Source of the DNA: an uncultured Paracoccaceae bacterium
Lineage (GTDB): Bacteria > Pseudomonadota > Alphaproteobacteria > Rhodobacterales > Rhodobacteraceae
NCBI GenBank assembly: GCA_937146765.1
Contig: CAKZRP010000037.1
Span: forward strand, 124,001 to 188,000
Length of the DNA: 64,000 bases
Direction: 5' to 3'
In this document: positions 43,368 through 52,087 of the stretch, piece by piece
Numbering within the stretch: position 1 is the first letter of the stretch
How the letters are laid out: every line of letters begins with the position of its first letter
The notes under the pieces: generated by a model
What the model saw: the letters and a program-made list of their open reading frames with translations, nothing else
The model's database searches: none
What the model was told of the DNA's origin: nothing
Program-made: the position numbers and the translations under genes

Positions 43368-44282
43368 TTAAGAGGGGCGGTCGAGCTGGACGCCTTCACG
43401 TTCCAGCCGGGCCCGCAATACGTCGATTTCAATGGTGAGGTCGCCTCGGTCCTCGCGCAGCAGGGCTTCGGTGCGGGCGGCAAAATTCTGTTCGAGGTCA
43501 TCGAGCAGGGCGAGGTAATCGGCGCGCGCTTCGGCATTGCCGCTGCGGGCATAGATATCGGCGAATTTCACCGAGGCATCGCGGGCACCCATCAGGTAGA
43601 CGGTCAGGTACTTGCGCGCGGCGGTCAGGTCACGGGGATCTTCCTCGACCGTACGGCAGAGATCGCGGGCCACGGCCTGAAACTGGTCCACACGCAGTTC
43701 CACCTGGCGGTCGCGGGCGCGCAGAACCGCGTCCTTCATCGCGGCGAGATAGGCCTCGGCCTCCTCGACCACGCGGGCGACGCGGGCGCTCTGGAAATCG
43801 TCAAGGCCCTCGGTGCCCTTGTCGCGGAGGGGATCAAGGCCGAAGGCGGCCAGATGCAGGCCCGCGCAGGCGAGGCCGTAGAGACCGGCGGAGATCAGCC
43901 CGGGCGCGCTGGTCCAGGCCCCCACCGCGCCGCCGAGCCCGCAGAGGGCCGCGGCGAGGATCTTGCGGGGCAGGGCGGGACGGCGCGCGACCTTGCGGGC
44001 CCCATAGGCGGCTTCAGCCTTCAGCCCCTCGCGCAACAGCAGGGCCGCAGCGGTCCAGAGACCGGCCCCGACCAACCCGCCGACCAGCGTTGTCACGCCG
44101 CCAAAGAGCGAGAAGAGCATCAGGATCGCAGGTGGCACGAACATCAGGTTGGCGCGCAGACCCACCGGGTTCACCTGCGCGGTCTGCATCCCGCGCGCAC
44201 CGGATGTGGGCCGCCCGTCAGGGCGGGGGCCCGCCTGCGGAGCGCCCGAGGGGCTGTATTTGCCGCCGAACCGCTGTGCCAT
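43368..44282 (-). CDS. XpaC-family membrane protein
   Basis: A 304-residue protein of the 5-bromo-4-chloroindolyl phosphate hydrolysis (XpaC) family. A Gly/Pro-rich N-terminus is followed by two pairs of hydrophobic segments (about 46-84 and 107-145) and a soluble helical C-terminal half with ARVARVVEEAEAYLAAM. XpaC proteins pair with TelA/YaaN in many bacteria; the enzyme activity implied by the name is not established. The start at 44282 is 3 bases after a 33-codon membrane ORF, suggesting coupled translation. Confidence 0.88.
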   Translation of the reverse strand: MAQRFGGKYSPSGAPQAGPRPDGRPTSGARGMQTAQVNPVGLRANLMFVPPAILMLFSLFGGVTTLVGGLVGAGLWTAAALLLREGLKAEAAYGARKVARRPALPRKILAAALCGLGGAVGAWTSAPGLISAGLYGLACAGLHLAAFGLDPLRDKGTEGLDDFQSARVARVVEEAEAYLAAMKDAVLRARDRQVELRVDQFQAVARDLCRTVEEDPRDLTAARKYLTVYLMGARDASVKFADIYARSGNAEARADYLALLDDLEQNFAARTEALLREDRGDLTIEIDVLRARLEREGVQLDRPS

Positions 44283-44285
44283 GCT

Positions 44286-44387
44286 TCAGACCCCGACGAT
44301 CCAGCCGGTGCCGATGCCCAGCATCAGAATGAACAGCGCCACATAAGCGATGGTTTGCAAGCCTTTGACCCCCCGGAGAGACCTCAT
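44286..44387 (-). CDS. Putative 33-residue membrane microprotein
   Basis: A short frame, MRSLRGVKGLQTIAYVALFI and then LMLGIGTGWIVGV. It has three positive residues at the N-terminus and one hydrophobic helix with a GxGxG segment. The stop is 3 bases before the XpaC start, a spacing typical of coupled operon genes. No strong ribosome site is seen upstream of 44387, which lowers certainty. If real it would be an inner-membrane single-span protein, N-terminus inside, heading the XpaC-TelA operon. Confidence 0.55.
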   Translation of the reverse strand: MRSLRGVKGLQTIAYVALFILMLGIGTGWIVGV

Positions 44388-44448
44388 CCGCCAAGAAAGG
44401 TAGGGGATCAGCTGCGCTCGTACTAGGGGGAAGTCCGCCTAAGCGTGC

Positions 44449-45708
<1,260 letters not shown>

Positions 45709-45834
45709 AGGGCTGCCATAGCCTATTCGCGGGACCTGTGAAAGCACCCTTATCGGTGGCCAACTATGCGGCGATCGCGGGCGGGCGGTGGCGCGCCGCG
45801 CAGAGGGCGCGGAGACAAAGCGAGGGCAAGAGAG

Positions 45835-46284
45835 ATGTTCCGATCCTTCATGGCGGAGGCGCTGGATGAGGCCCGGGCGGCGGGGGCGCGTGGCGAGGTG
45901 CCGGTGGGCGCGGTGCTGGTGAGCCCTGCGGGCGACATCCTGGCCCGCGCGGGCAACCGCACCCGCGAGCTGAATGACCCGACCGCCCATGCGGAAATGC
46001 TGGTGATCCGCGCCGCCTGCGCCGATCTCGCCAGCGAGCGCTTGCCAGGCTGTGATCTCTACGTGACGCTGGAACCCTGTGCCATGTGCGCTGCCGCCAT
46101 TGCCGCCGCACGGATGGCGCGGGTCTACTACGGGGCCTCGGATCCAAAATCCGGCGGCGTCGCCCATGGCGCTTGTGTCTTTGACCACCCGCAGGCGCAT
46201 CACGTGCCGGAGGTCTACGAGGGGTTCTCCGCCCTTGAATCCGAAGCCCTGCTGCGGTCCTTCTTTGCCGCGCGGCGGCTGTGA
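45835..46284 (+). CDS. tadA: tRNA-specific adenosine deaminase
   Basis: Zinc deaminase that converts A34 of tRNA-Arg(ACG) to inosine. At 149 residues it is normal length. The catalytic motifs are HAEM (about 53-56) and PCAMCAAAI (about 82-90), supplying His, Glu and two Cys. [12 protein letters not shown] is the usual tail of the fold. The ATG at 45835 follows AAGAGAG; the frame is open further upstream without similarity. It is followed 6 bases later by a kinase-like gene. Confidence 0.93.
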   Translation: MFRSFMAEALDEARAAGARGEVPVGAVLVSPAGDILARAGNRTRELNDPTAHAEMLVIRAACADLASERLPGCDLYVTLEPCAMCAAAIAAARMARVYYGASDPKSGGVAHGACVFDHPQAHHVPEVYEGFSALESEALLRSFFAARRL

Positions 46285-46290
46285 CCGCTG

Positions 46291-47121
46291 GTGGATGACG
46301 CGGATCCCCCCGCCGCGGTGATGCGGCAGTTTTCCCTTCGTGAAGCGGTTCCGCTGGCGCAGACGCCACGGGCCCGGCTCTGGACCGCCCGCGCGGACTC
46401 CGGCGCGCCCGTGGTGCTGAAACTCTACGTCAGGGGCGACATGGGAAACGAGGCCAGCGGTGCCCAGTATCTGGAGCGACTGGCAGGGCGCGCGGCGGTT
46501 CGGATCCTGGCGCGCAGCGGCGTGGCATTGGTGATGGAGCATCTCGCCGGCCCCTCGCTCGGCGATCATGCGCGGGCGGGGGCGATGCAGGAGGCGGACG
46601 AAAAGCTGGGGCAGGTGGCGGTGCAGCTTTGTGCGGCCGGGATCCCGATTGCGGAGATGCTGCCGGTGGAACGGCTCTTTGCGCCACTGCTGCAGGCCCG
46701 GGACCTCGGCGGGGAGATGCGGCGGGCGCAGGACCTTGGACGGACCCTGCTGCGGGCGATCGAGCAGGATCCGAGTGCGCAGGTCGCCCTGCATGGGGAT
46801 CTGCACCATGACAATGTCATCCTCACCCGCGCCGGGCCGCGCGCCTTTGACGCCAAGGGTCTGGCAGGGCCGCCAGCCTATGAGCTCGCCAATGCCTTTC
46901 GCCATCCGCGCGGCCTCGCGTCGCGCGCCTGCGACCCGGAGGTGATCCGCTGGCGAGCACGGATCTGGTCCAGAGCCTGCGGCTCTTCTGCCAGCGACCT
47001 GCTGCGCTGGGCGGTGGCAAAGGTCGCTCTGTCGATTCTCTGGGCAGAGCAGGACAGCGCGGCGGATCAGAGGCTTCTGAAACATCTCCTGCAGGTGGCG
47101 GATCAAGGCTTGCGGGATTAG
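46291..47121 (+). CDS. Aminoglycoside/hydroxyurea-kinase-like phosphotransferase
   Basis: A 276-residue protein of the APH/StrB kinase superfamily. The catalytic loop [10 protein letters not shown] lies near residues 168-177 and the metal-binding segment AFDAKGLAG near 186-194, as in StrB (which has DPKG). The N-lobe contains VVLKLY. It could phosphorylate a small alcohol or sugar; a resistance role is unproven. The GTG at 46291 keeps it 6 bases from the tadA stop; an ATG at 46321 is the alternative start. Probably co-transcribed with tadA. Confidence 0.82.
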   Translation: MDDADPPAAVMRQFSLREAVPLAQTPRARLWTARADSGAPVVLKLYVRGDMGNEASGAQYLERLAGRAAVRILARSGVALVMEHLAGPSLGDHARAGAMQEADEKLGQVAVQLCAAGIPIAEMLPVERLFAPLLQARDLGGEMRRAQDLGRTLLRAIEQDPSAQVALHGDLHHDNVILTRAGPRAFDAKGLAGPPAYELANAFRHPRGLASRACDPEVIRWRARIWSRACGSSASDLLRWAVAKVALSILWAEQDSAADQRLLKHLLQVADQGLRD

Positions 47122-47161
47122 GTCAGTTGTCCTAATGTCACATTTGGGGCAATTGTCCTAA
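47118..47161 (+). promoter_or_regulatory. Probable operator of the TetR gene
   Basis: TTGTCCTAA occurs twice (47127-47135 and 47153-47161, 26 bases apart), and TTAGG at 47118-47122 makes an inverted repeat with the first copy. The sites end 24 bases before the TetR start, suggesting autoregulation. Confidence 0.5.
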
Positions 47162-47185
47162 CCTGCTGCCGAGGGACCTGCCGCT

Positions 47186-47764
47186 ATGACCGCCACCCGT
47201 GACCGCATTGTCGAGACCGCCGATGCGCTGTTTTACGAGAAGGGGTTCGCCGCCACCTCCTTTGCCGACATCGCCCAGCCGCTGGGCCTGTCGCGGGGGA
47301 ATTTCTACTATCATTTCAAAAGCAAGGACGAAATCCTTGAGGCGGTGATCGCCCGCCGCCTGACCCATACCGCCGACCTGCTGGCCACCTGGCGGGGCGA
47401 GGGGCAGACCCCACTGGACCGGATCACCTGTTTCATCCGCATCCTGATCCGCAACCAAAGCAAGATCATGGCCTGGGGCTGCCCGGTGGGCTCTCTGGTG
47501 GGCGAGCTTGCGAAGCTCGAGCATCACGCGCAGGGGCGGGCGGCGGCGCTGTTCACGCTGTTCATTGATTGGCTCGCGGAGGAGCTTAAGGCGGCCGGGG
47601 TGACGGAGGGGGCGGAGGATCTGGCACGGCATTTGCTGGCCCGCAGCCAGGGGGTGGCTGTGCTGGCGCAGGCCTTTGGCGATGAGCGGTTCATCGCGGC
47701 AGAGGTCGAAGAGATGGCCCGTTGGGCCGAGGCGCAGATCGCGGCGGCGCAGCCCGCACAGTAG
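47186..47764 (+). CDS. TetR-family transcriptional regulator
   Basis: A 192-residue repressor with an N-terminal helix-turn-helix (about 7-53): TADALFYEKGFAATSFADIA and GLSRGNFYYHFKSKDEIL. The C-terminal ligand-binding part (about 80-190) contains CPVGSLVGELAK, a feature of the AcuR/YxaF-like branch (TetR_C_16/LmrA-like). The ligand is unknown. Repeats directly upstream look like its operator. YciI and tag genes follow, 38 bases and then a 4-base overlap away, so the three may form one transcript. Confidence 0.93.
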   Translation: MTATRDRIVETADALFYEKGFAATSFADIAQPLGLSRGNFYYHFKSKDEILEAVIARRLTHTADLLATWRGEGQTPLDRITCFIRILIRNQSKIMAWGCPVGSLVGELAKLEHHAQGRAAALFTLFIDWLAEELKAAGVTEGAEDLARHLLARSQGVAVLAQAFGDERFIAAEVEEMARWAEAQIAAAQPAQ

Positions 47765-47802
47765 ATCTGACAACCGAATTGGATCCGGGAGGAGAGAGAA
47801 AG

Positions 47803-48096
47803 ATGTTTGTCGTGTTCCTGAAGTTCACCGAGAAGAAACCGCTGGCCGCCGCTCATATGGAGGCCCACCAGGCCTGGTTGCAGCAGGGTTTTGACGAAGG
47901 CGCCTTTCTGGCGGCCGGATCGCTGGAGGGCGGACAGGGCGGGGCCATCCTCGCTGCCGCACAGGCGCGCGAAGCGCTGGAGGCGCGGATCGCAGCCGAT
48001 CCCTTTGTGGAATTTGGAGTGGTCGCGGCGGACATCACCGGCTTTTCCCTCGCCCGGACCGATCCGAAGCTGGCCTTCCTGAGGCAGGCGGCATGA
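47803..48096 (+). CDS. YciI-family protein
   Basis: A 97-residue dimeric ferredoxin-like alpha/beta protein of the YciI family, MFVVFLKFTEKKPLAAAHME at the start with the conserved His of AHMEAHQAWL and a C-terminal DPFVEFGVVAADI. Members carry a putative His/Asp active site, with few known reactions. The ATG at 47803 follows GGGAGGAG. It overlaps the next gene (tag) by 4 bases (ATGA), showing translational coupling. Confidence 0.9.
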   Translation: MFVVFLKFTEKKPLAAAHMEAHQAWLQQGFDEGAFLAAGSLEGGQGGAILAAAQAREALEARIAADPFVEFGVVAADITGFSLARTDPKLAFLRQAA

Positions 48097-48695
48097 GCCG
48101 CATTGTCCTCTCCGCGGATGGTCACAGCCGTTGCGCCTGGTCAGGATCCGCGCCGGAGTTTGACGCCTATCACGATGCCGAATGGGGCTTTCCGGTCGGC
48201 GATGACCGCCGCCTGTTCGAGAAGATCTGCCTCGAAAGCTTCCAGTCCGGCCTGAGCTGGCGCACGATCCTGGCCAAGCGGGAGAATTTCCGGGCCGCTT
48301 TTGACGGGTTCGACTTTCACAGGATGGCGCAATTCGGCCCCGAACGGGTGCAGGCGCTGTTGCAGGACGCGGGCATCATCCGCCATCGCGGCAAGATCGA
48401 GGCGGTGATCAACAATGCCGCCCGGGCGGTGGAGATGCAGGCGGCGGAAGGCTCGCTGGCGGCATTCTTCTGGCGTTACGAGATCAAGGTGCCGCCGGTG
48501 CCGCAGACCGTCTCCACCTGCGCGGACTCTGTGGCGCTGTCCAAGGAACTGAAACGGCGCGGTTGGAAATTCGTTGGCCCCACCACCTGTTTTGCCTTCA
48601 TGCAGGCCATGGGGCTGGTCAATGACCATGCGGAAGGGTGTTACTGCCGTCCCCTGGCAACGCAGGCCCGGCAGGCCTTTACGCCGCCGACTTGA
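48093..48695 (+). CDS. tag: DNA-3-methyladenine glycosylase I
   Basis: Removes 3-methyladenine from alkylated DNA. The 200-residue protein shows the Tag family layout: CAWSGSAPEFDAYHDAEWG (about 14-32), with the zinc ligands Cys near 14 and His near 28, FEKICLESFQSGLSW (about 45-59), and the C-terminal NDHAEGCYCR carrying the remaining His/Cys ligands. It is coupled to the YciI gene by a 4-base overlap. The TetR regulator heading the unit suggests control of a small stress-response operon (inference). Confidence 0.95.
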   Translation: MSRIVLSADGHSRCAWSGSAPEFDAYHDAEWGFPVGDDRRLFEKICLESFQSGLSWRTILAKRENFRAAFDGFDFHRMAQFGPERVQALLQDAGIIRHRGKIEAVINNAARAVEMQAAEGSLAAFFWRYEIKVPPVPQTVSTCADSVALSKELKRRGWKFVGPTTCFAFMQAMGLVNDHAEGCYCRPLATQARQAFTPPT

Positions 48696-48736
48696 CCCTC
48701 CGGCGGACGGCATAAGCTGGCAAGACCTGTGATGGG

Positions 48737-48820
48737 GAGCGGTTTCGCTTCGGGCTTTGCCCGAAGCGACCGGCGCGGCGCGGGCCTTTGGCCCGCGCCG
48801 CGCTCCGCTCAACTGGAAAC
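48737..48820 (+). repeat. Double-hairpin repeat element, copy 2
   Basis: Hairpin 1: 11-bp stem TCGCTTCGGGC/GCCCGAAGCGA, loop TTT (48745-48769). Hairpin 2: 14-bp stem with loop TTT (48773-48803). It then ends with CAACTGGAAAC. It shares about 37 of 40 bases with copy 3 (51642-51681, inverted) across hairpin 1. It lies between the convergent tag and M24 genes. Confidence 0.8.
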
Positions 48821-48892
48821 GGCAGCTTTTTCACCAACCCCGGACAGGCGAGGTTGCGCGCGTCCCGCTGCCATGAAACGGCGCTATGGGCC

Positions 48893-50068
48893 TCAGCGGT
48901 CCTTCACCACGATTTCACGCGGCACATCGGCCAGCGCCTCGCCGCCCCTAGGAGTGACCACAAAAGTCTCGGTGATCGCCATGCCCCAATCCGGGGTCCA
49001 GAGGCCCGGCATCAGGTGGAAGGTCATGTTTTCCTCGAGCTTGGTGGTATCGCCGGGGCGCAGCGACATGGTGCGCTCGCCCCAGTCCGGCGGGTAGCTG
49101 AGGCCGACGGGATAGCCGGTGCGATTGCCCTTGATATAGCCCGCGCGGCCAAAACTCTCGTAGACGCAGGCGGCGACCTCCTCGCAGGTGACACCGGGCT
49201 TGGCGACAGCGAATGTATCCTCGATCGCCTGCAGGATCGCCGCCTCGCCGCGGCGGATGTCTTCGGGCGGGCTGCCCAAGAACAGCGTGCGGCTGATCGG
49301 GCAATGATAGCGGCGCACGCAGCCGGAGATCTCGAAATAGGTCGCCTCGCCCTGCGCCAGGGGGCGGTCGTTCCAGGTGATATGCGAGGCCGAGGCCTCT
49401 ATCCCCGAAGGCGCGATGGGGGCAATGGCGGCATAGTCGCCGGGCAGGTCCGGCAGGCCTTCGATGCCCGCCGCCTGCACCCGCGCCACCAGCGCGTTCT
49501 TGGCGATGCCTTCGTTGAACTCCGCCCGCAGGACCCCGTGCATATGGGCCGAAAGCCGCCCGGCGCTACGCATCAGCTGCAATTCCTGCTCGCTCTTGAC
49601 CGCACGCTGCCAATTCACCAGGCCGGTGGCATCGGCAATGCTGTCACGCCCGAGCCCGGCCTCGAGGATCTGATGGCTGCGCGCGGAATAATAGTAGTTG
49701 TCCATCTCGACACCCACCGCCTCGGTCCAGCCGAAGTCCCTCAGCAGGGTGACCAGCGAGTCGAAGGGATGGTGCTCGGTATGCTGGACATGTTCCTCGG
49801 GCCAGTCGAACAGGTGGTCCTGTTCGAGCCAGGTGGTCAGGGCCGCCCCCGGTTTGTCCTGGGTGCGCCCCCACCAGAGCGGCATGCCCGTCTCATGCAG
49901 GATCACCGCCTGCGGGACATAAAAGCTCCAGCCGTCATAGCCGGTGAGCCAGGCCATATTGGAGGGATCGCAGATCACCAATGTCTTGAACCCGCGCGCC
50001 GCCATGGCGCTGCGGGTCTTTTGCAATCTGCGGGCGTATTCCGTGGTGGTAAAATCGTTTGCTGGCAT
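48893..50068 (-). CDS. M24-family protein resembling ectoine hydrolase (DoeA/EutD)
   Basis: A 391-residue creatinase/aminopeptidase-fold protein. DPSNMAWLTGYDGWSFYVPQ (about 34-53), EMDNYYYSARSHQ, YPVGLSYPPDWGERTMSLRP and HLMPGLWTPDWG match ectoine hydrolases closely. The two aspartates that bind metal in M24 peptidases are replaced (YFEISGCVRRYHCPISRT has Glu and His/Cys), as in ectoine hydrolases, so a metal-independent reaction on a cyclic amidine or amide is likely. No other ectoine-catabolism gene is nearby. It overlaps the upstream hydrolase gene by 1 base. Confidence 0.85.
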   Translation of the reverse strand: MPANDFTTTEYARRLQKTRSAMAARGFKTLVICDPSNMAWLTGYDGWSFYVPQAVILHETGMPLWWGRTQDKPGAALTTWLEQDHLFDWPEEHVQHTEHHPFDSLVTLLRDFGWTEAVGVEMDNYYYSARSHQILEAGLGRDSIADATGLVNWQRAVKSEQELQLMRSAGRLSAHMHGVLRAEFNEGIAKNALVARVQAAGIEGLPDLPGDYAAIAPIAPSGIEASASHITWNDRPLAQGEATYFEISGCVRRYHCPISRTLFLGSPPEDIRRGEAAILQAIEDTFAVAKPGVTCEEVAACVYESFGRAGYIKGNRTGYPVGLSYPPDWGERTMSLRPGDTTKLEENMTFHLMPGLWTPDWGMAITETFVVTPRGGEALADVPREIVVKDR

Positions 50069-50760
50069 CAGAACTCGATCGCTTTCAGGACTTCCGGTTC
50101 GATGACCGTGACGCCGGGAAGCCCGTCGATCAAGTCCTGTGCGTCCTGTGCCAGCAAAGGGAAGGTGCGATAGTGGCAGGGAATGACGTATTTGAAGTCA
50201 AAATAGCGCTTGGCCGCATAGGCCGCCGCCGTCATGTCCATGGTGAAATGGCCCCCGGCGGAAAGGATGCCGATGTCGGGTTTGTAGTAATCCCCCATCC
50301 AGTCCATGTCGGCCATGATATCGGTGTCGCCGGAGACATAGATCATATGCCCCTCGGCGGCGATCATATAGCCGACCTCGCTGCCCGCTGTGCGCAGGCC
50401 GTCGCGGGTGGAAAAGGTGTTGGAATGCGAGGCTGGCACCATGGAGATGCGGATCTCGTCCACCGCGATGGTGCCACCCTTGTTGAACCCCGTGGTCTCC
50501 ACCCCCTCGGTCTCGCCCCAGAACCCCATCAGGTCGTATTGGCCGATGATCGGGATCGAAAGATGCTTGGCGAGTCCAAGCACATCGGCAACGTGATCGA
50601 AATGCGCATGGGTCAACAGAATGTGAGTCGCCCCCTCGCGGGCGGTGGCGGCCTGGGCTTCGCTCAGCATCGGATTGCCGGTCAGCCAGGGGTCGATCAA
50701 CAGGACGGTCTTGCCGGTTTCCAGCCGAAAACCGCCATGCCCAAGCCAGATCAGTTTCAT
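50068..50760 (-). CDS. Metal-dependent hydrolase, UPF0173/metallo-beta-lactamase fold
   Basis: A 230-residue beta-lactamase-fold hydrolase with the metal motif LTHAHFDHVADV (HxHxDH, about 49-60) and later ligands in SGDTDIMADM and CHYRTFPLL near the end. It matches the UPF0173 family (YtkL-like); reactions are not established. MKLIWLGHGGFRLETGKTVL is the typical start. Its stop overlaps the M24 start by 1 base (TGATG), so the two products are made together and may act in one pathway. Confidence 0.92.
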   Translation of the reverse strand: MKLIWLGHGGFRLETGKTVLLIDPWLTGNPMLSEAQAATAREGATHILLTHAHFDHVADVLGLAKHLSIPIIGQYDLMGFWGETEGVETTGFNKGGTIAVDEIRISMVPASHSNTFSTRDGLRTAGSEVGYMIAAEGHMIYVSGDTDIMADMDWMGDYYKPDIGILSAGGHFTMDMTAAAYAAKRYFDFKYVIPCHYRTFPLLAQDAQDLIDGLPGVTVIEPEVLKAIEF

Positions 50761-50875
50761 GATGTCTCTCTCCCGTTTTATCCTGTGCTGGCCGGAGCCT
50801 CTCCGACCGGGGTGGTTTTGCTGCCAAGCCTAGCGTGAGATGAGAAAAAATCCATGGAGTTGACACGGGGCTGAT

Positions 50876-51541
50876 ATGGATCTGACGCGCGCCATCGACG
50901 GTTACTGCGAGCGCCTCGGGCCGGGGCTCTGGGCGGAGCCTCTCAATGCACTGAGCAATCTGGCCTTCCTGCTGGCGGCGCTGGTGATGTGGCGGCGCTG
51001 TCGCCGGCCCGGGGGGAAGAGCAAGGGTTCGACGCGGCTCCTGTGCCTGCTTCTGGCGCTGATCGGCATCGGTAGCGGAGTGTTTCATACCTTTGCCCAA
51101 GGCTGGGCGGCGCTGGCGGATGTGGTGCCGATCGGTATGTTCATCCTGACCTATCTCTTTGCGGTCAACCGGGATGTGCTTGGGCTCTCCAGCGGGATGG
51201 CGCTGGGCGCGACCGCCTTTTTCCTGCCCTATGCGGGGGTGAGCGGGGCGCTCTTTGCGCGCCTGCCCTGGCTTGGCGCGTCGGCGGGCTATGCGCCAGT
51301 GCCGCTTCTGATCCTGATCTATGCTGTTGTGCTCTGGCGGCGGTGTCCACGTCTGGCGCGCGGATTTGGCCTCGGCGCGACGCTCCTGCTGCTCTCGCTC
51401 ACCGCGCGCACACTCGACCTGCCTCTCTGCGGGCTTTGGCCGCCGGGGACTCATGTCTATTGGCATCTCCTCAATGCGGGGATGCTGGCCTGGATGATCG
51501 AAACCTATCGCTGCCACCTTGCCGAGGTCCGCAAGACCTGA
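50876..51541 (+). CDS. Ceramidase-domain membrane protein
   Basis: A 221-residue protein with about seven membrane helices and the alkaline-ceramidase (CREST) pattern: YCERLGPGLWAEPLNALSNL (about 10-29), SGVFHTFAQGWAALADVVPI (about 64-83) and HVYWHLLNAGMLAWMIE (about 191-207) provide the Zn-site His and Asp residues. Eukaryotic relatives hydrolyse ceramides; in bacteria the substrate is unknown but could be an N-acyl lipid such as an ornithine lipid (speculation). It is divergent from the UPF0173 gene. Confidence 0.85.
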   Translation: MDLTRAIDGYCERLGPGLWAEPLNALSNLAFLLAALVMWRRCRRPGGKSKGSTRLLCLLLALIGIGSGVFHTFAQGWAALADVVPIGMFILTYLFAVNRDVLGLSSGMALGATAFFLPYAGVSGALFARLPWLGASAGYAPVPLLILIYAVVLWRRCPRLARGFGLGATLLLLSLTARTLDLPLCGLWPPGTHVYWHLLNAGMLAWMIETYRCHLAEVRKT

Positions 51542-51591
51542 GCCGGGACGGGGGCGCTCCCGCCTGTCTCCCGTGCCGCCTCCGGCGACCC

Positions 51592-51681
51592 GGTTTGCAG
51601 TTGGGCCCGGCGCCGCGCGCGCCCCGCAGGGGCGCGCGCGGCGCCGGTCGCTTCGGGCAGGGCCCGAAGCGAAACCGCTCA
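51592..51681 (-). repeat. Double-hairpin repeat element, copy 3
   Basis: Inverted relative to copy 2. Hairpin 1: 11-bp stem (51648-51658 with 51662-51672). Hairpin 2: 19-bp perfect GC stem (51607-51625 with 51629-51647), 3-base loop. GTTTGCAGTTG at the other end corresponds to the CAACTG.AAAC end of copy 2. It lies between the ceramidase-like gene and gatC. Confidence 0.8.
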
Positions 51682-51796
51682 AAATCGCCCGGCTTTGGTT
51701 CTTGTCGCCGGTGAAGGGGCGCAGAAATCCCAAGGCAGGCTTGCAGCGCGCAGGCGCGGGCGGTAAACGCGGAGACAAGACGAGATGAGGGTTTCC

Positions 51797-52084
51797 ATGT
51801 CGATTGACCAAAGCACGGCCGCGAAAGTGGCGAAACTGGCCCGGATCAAGGTCGAAGAGGACGCTCTGCCCGCGCTGGCAGAAGAGTTCAACACGATCCT
51901 CGGGTTCATCGAGCAACTGAACGAAGTCGATGTCGAAGGCGTCGAGCCGATGACCTCGGTGACGCCGCAGCGCCTGAAGCGCCGCGCCGATGAGGTCACC
52001 GACGGCAACCAGCAGGCCAAGGTCCTGGCCAATGCCCCCGACGCCCGCGAAGGCTTTTTCGCCGTGCCCAAGGTTGTGGAGTAA
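51797..52084 (+). CDS. gatC: Asp/Glu-tRNA amidotransferase subunit C
   Basis: Small subunit of the GatCAB complex that converts Glu-tRNA(Gln) and Asp-tRNA(Asn) to the amide forms. The 95-residue length is typical. VAKLARIKVEEDALPALAEE (about 10-29) and VEGVEPMTSV (about 47-56) are the GatC signature segments. The ATG at 51797 follows GAGG by 8 bases; the ATG at 51785 would add four residues and has a weaker site. gatA follows after 3 bases. gatB is not in the window. Confidence 0.96.
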   Translation: MSIDQSTAAKVAKLARIKVEEDALPALAEEFNTILGFIEQLNEVDVEGVEPMTSVTPQRLKRRADEVTDGNQQAKVLANAPDAREGFFAVPKVVE

Positions 52085-52087
52085 GAC

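Noticed and set aside
45709..47106. Upstream extension of the pseudouridine synthase frame to 885 codons
   Set aside because: The extension is antisense to tadA and the kinase-like gene and has no protein similarity. The ATG at 45708 gives a normal RluB-type start.
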